Below, piece after piece: positions 11,388 to 12,388 of a stretch of DNA of 12,388 nt; position 1 is the stretch's first letter; each line of letters opens with the position of its first letter. Source of the DNA: Sedimentisphaerales bacterium (lineage in GTDB: Bacteria; Planctomycetota; Phycisphaerae; Sedimentisphaerales; SG8-4). The stretch lies in contig JAFGCA010000623.1 in NCBI GenBank assembly GCA_016932895.1, positions 1-12,388 of the forward strand, in the 5' to 3' direction. Under the pieces are notes generated by a model that was given only the letters and a program-made list of their open reading frames with translations, searched no databases and was not told the DNA's origin. The translations under genes and the position numbers were made by a program.

Positions 11388-12388
11388 ATGATTGACAGGA
11401 AGAAAACGGCGTACGTCAGTGTAGTGACATTGGCCTGGCTCGGCTGCCTCGCAGCCCGGACGCAGGAACAGGACTGGCTGGTGACGCCGGTGCGGACGCC
11501 CGCGACGGTACAGCAGAGCGCCGACGGCAGGGAAATCACGCTGAGCAACGGCCTGATCCGCCGGACCTTTCGCCTGAAGCCCAACGCCGCCACCGTCGCC
11601 TACGACAATCTCATGACGGGCCAGTCCATGCTGCGCGGCGTCAAGCCCGAGGCCCGCGTGCAGATCGACGGCATTGACCTCGAGGTCGGCGGACTCAAGG
11701 GGCAGCCCAACTACGCCTACCTCCTGCCCGAATGGCTCGAGGATCTGCGGGCGGCACCGAAGGCGTTTCGCTTCGTCGGCTTTGAGACGGGCCAGACCAA
11801 GGCCCGATTCCCCTGGAAGCGCGTCCGTCACAGCGCCGATTTGCCCTGGCCTCCTCCCGGGACGTCTCTGACCATGAATTACAGGCTCCCTCCCGAAGCG
11901 CTGCAGCAGGTGGCCGCCGGCCGGCCCACCGTCGACGTCACCGACCGCAGACAGCTCCTGACCGACGACATGCAGACCCGCTCGGAAGCCTGGACGCTCC
12001 ACGAGGCCGACCACGACCGTGCGTCTTTCATGAACGAAGGCAAGTTCGGTGAGATCTACGCTCCCGCCAATACGTGCATGTACGCCGAGCGCAAGCTGCC
12101 GGCGGGCGCTCGCGTCGTGCAATGCCGGATCGATCCGGGCACGGACAGAAGCGCGAGCTGGGGGCCGGGGATCGCCGTCGTGTGGCCCGAGAGGACCGTC
12201 AAGTTCTATCTCCGCCCCGGACCCGGTCACGAGCAGTTCGGCGTTTCTGACGGCCGCAGCGAGCAAACGCTGGGCAAACTCGAGGAAGGCCGTGCCTATC
12301 ACCTGCGGATCGAGCTGGCCGGCGATACGCTCTTCTGCGAGGCATCGCTCGACGGCGAAACGTGGTCCGAGGTCTCTCGCGTCGAATC
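11388..12388 (+). CDS. Large exported protein with jelly-roll-like region (3' end beyond window)
   Basis: The first 333 or so residues of an open frame that runs off the window. ATG 11388 has GAGG seven nucleotides upstream. The N-terminus MIDRKKTAYVSVVTLAWLGC then LAARTQEQ is a signal peptide; WLGC is a poor lipobox, so lipoprotein status is uncertain. Residues 30-160 include SNGLIRRTFRLKPNAATVAY, a MTGQSMLR segment, LKGQPNYAYLLPEWL and FRFVGFETG, a pattern I associate with the N-terminal beta-sandwich of large planctomycete proteins related to glycoside hydrolases. Residues 200-330 (FGEIYAPANT, GIAVVWPERTVKFYLRPG, FGVSDGRSEQ, YHLRIELAGDTLFCEASLDG) look like a concanavalin/LamG-type jelly-roll, usually a carbohydrate-binding fold. 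A polysaccharide-degradation role is likely but unproven because the rest of the protein is missing. It may be co-transcribed with comF. Confidence 0.8.
   Translation, partial: MIDRKKTAYVSVVTLAWLGCLAARTQEQDWLVTPVRTPATVQQSADGREITLSNGLIRRTFRLKPNAATVAYDNLMTGQSMLRGVKPEARVQIDGIDLEVGGLKGQPNYAYLLPEWLEDLRAAPKAFRFVGFETGQTKARFPWKRVRHSADLPWPPPGTSLTMNYRLPPEALQQVAAGRPTVDVTDRRQLLTDDMQTRSEAWTLHEADHDRASFMNEGKFGEIYAPANTCMYAERKLPAGARVVQCRIDPGTDRSASWGPGIAVVWPERTVKFYLRPGPGHEQFGVSDGRSEQTLGKLEEGRAYHLRIELAGDTLFCEASLDGETWSEVSRVE

Noticed and set aside
10650..12302. 550-codon minus-strand open frame
   Set aside because: Antisense to comF and the terminal gene; the translation has no family pattern.
1..12388. CRISPR arrays, tRNA or rRNA genes, transposases or IS ends
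   Set aside because: No regularly spaced repeats, cloverleaf patterns, transposase motifs or flanking inverted repeats were seen.

Overview
The window looks like a chromosomal stretch from a planctomycete, most likely the Phycisphaerae/Sedimentisphaerales side of Planctomycetota. The grounds are high-GC coding DNA, several large exported proteins, a prepilin-like protein of the H-X9-DG type common in that phylum, dockerin-like Ca-binding repeats outside a clostridial context, and an STN-like exported protein with a Gly/Met-rich tail. This placement is inference; no rRNA or other phylogenetic marker is present.

Layout. The left edge (1-245, minus) holds the N-terminus of an acyltransferase-3 family membrane protein whose recognisable sequence stops after about 40 residues. 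A gene-poor stretch with a strong hairpin follows, then an exported STN-like protein (693-1421, plus). Convergent to it are a small unknown ORF (1467-1661, minus) and an exported bleomycin-hydrolase-type cysteine peptidase (1684-3168, minus). Across a 447-bp divergent intergenic region lies a 1298-residue exported subtilase-fold protein with FG-GAP repeats (3616-7512, plus). Its active-site Asp position is Gly and its HGTH motif reads HETH. The intergenic region carries a near-consensus promoter overlapped by a perfect dyad, and a long leader with possible stems.

The most notable block is 7534-10494: a near-consensus promoter, a cobalamin riboswitch, a strong intrinsic terminator, then an exported protein with a transcobalamin-like (DUF4430-like) region and a dockerin-like C-terminus, followed 32 bp later by a prepilin-like protein. 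No classical cobalamin synthesis or transport gene is present. The pair is therefore a candidate B12-responsive cell-surface module, possibly for corrinoid capture (inference).

The right end holds a ComF-family phosphoribosyltransferase gene, whose promoter sits so close to the ATG that the mRNA is probably leaderless, and the 5' part of a large exported protein with a jelly-roll-like region that runs off the window. Most other long open frames are antisense shadows produced by GC-rich codon usage.
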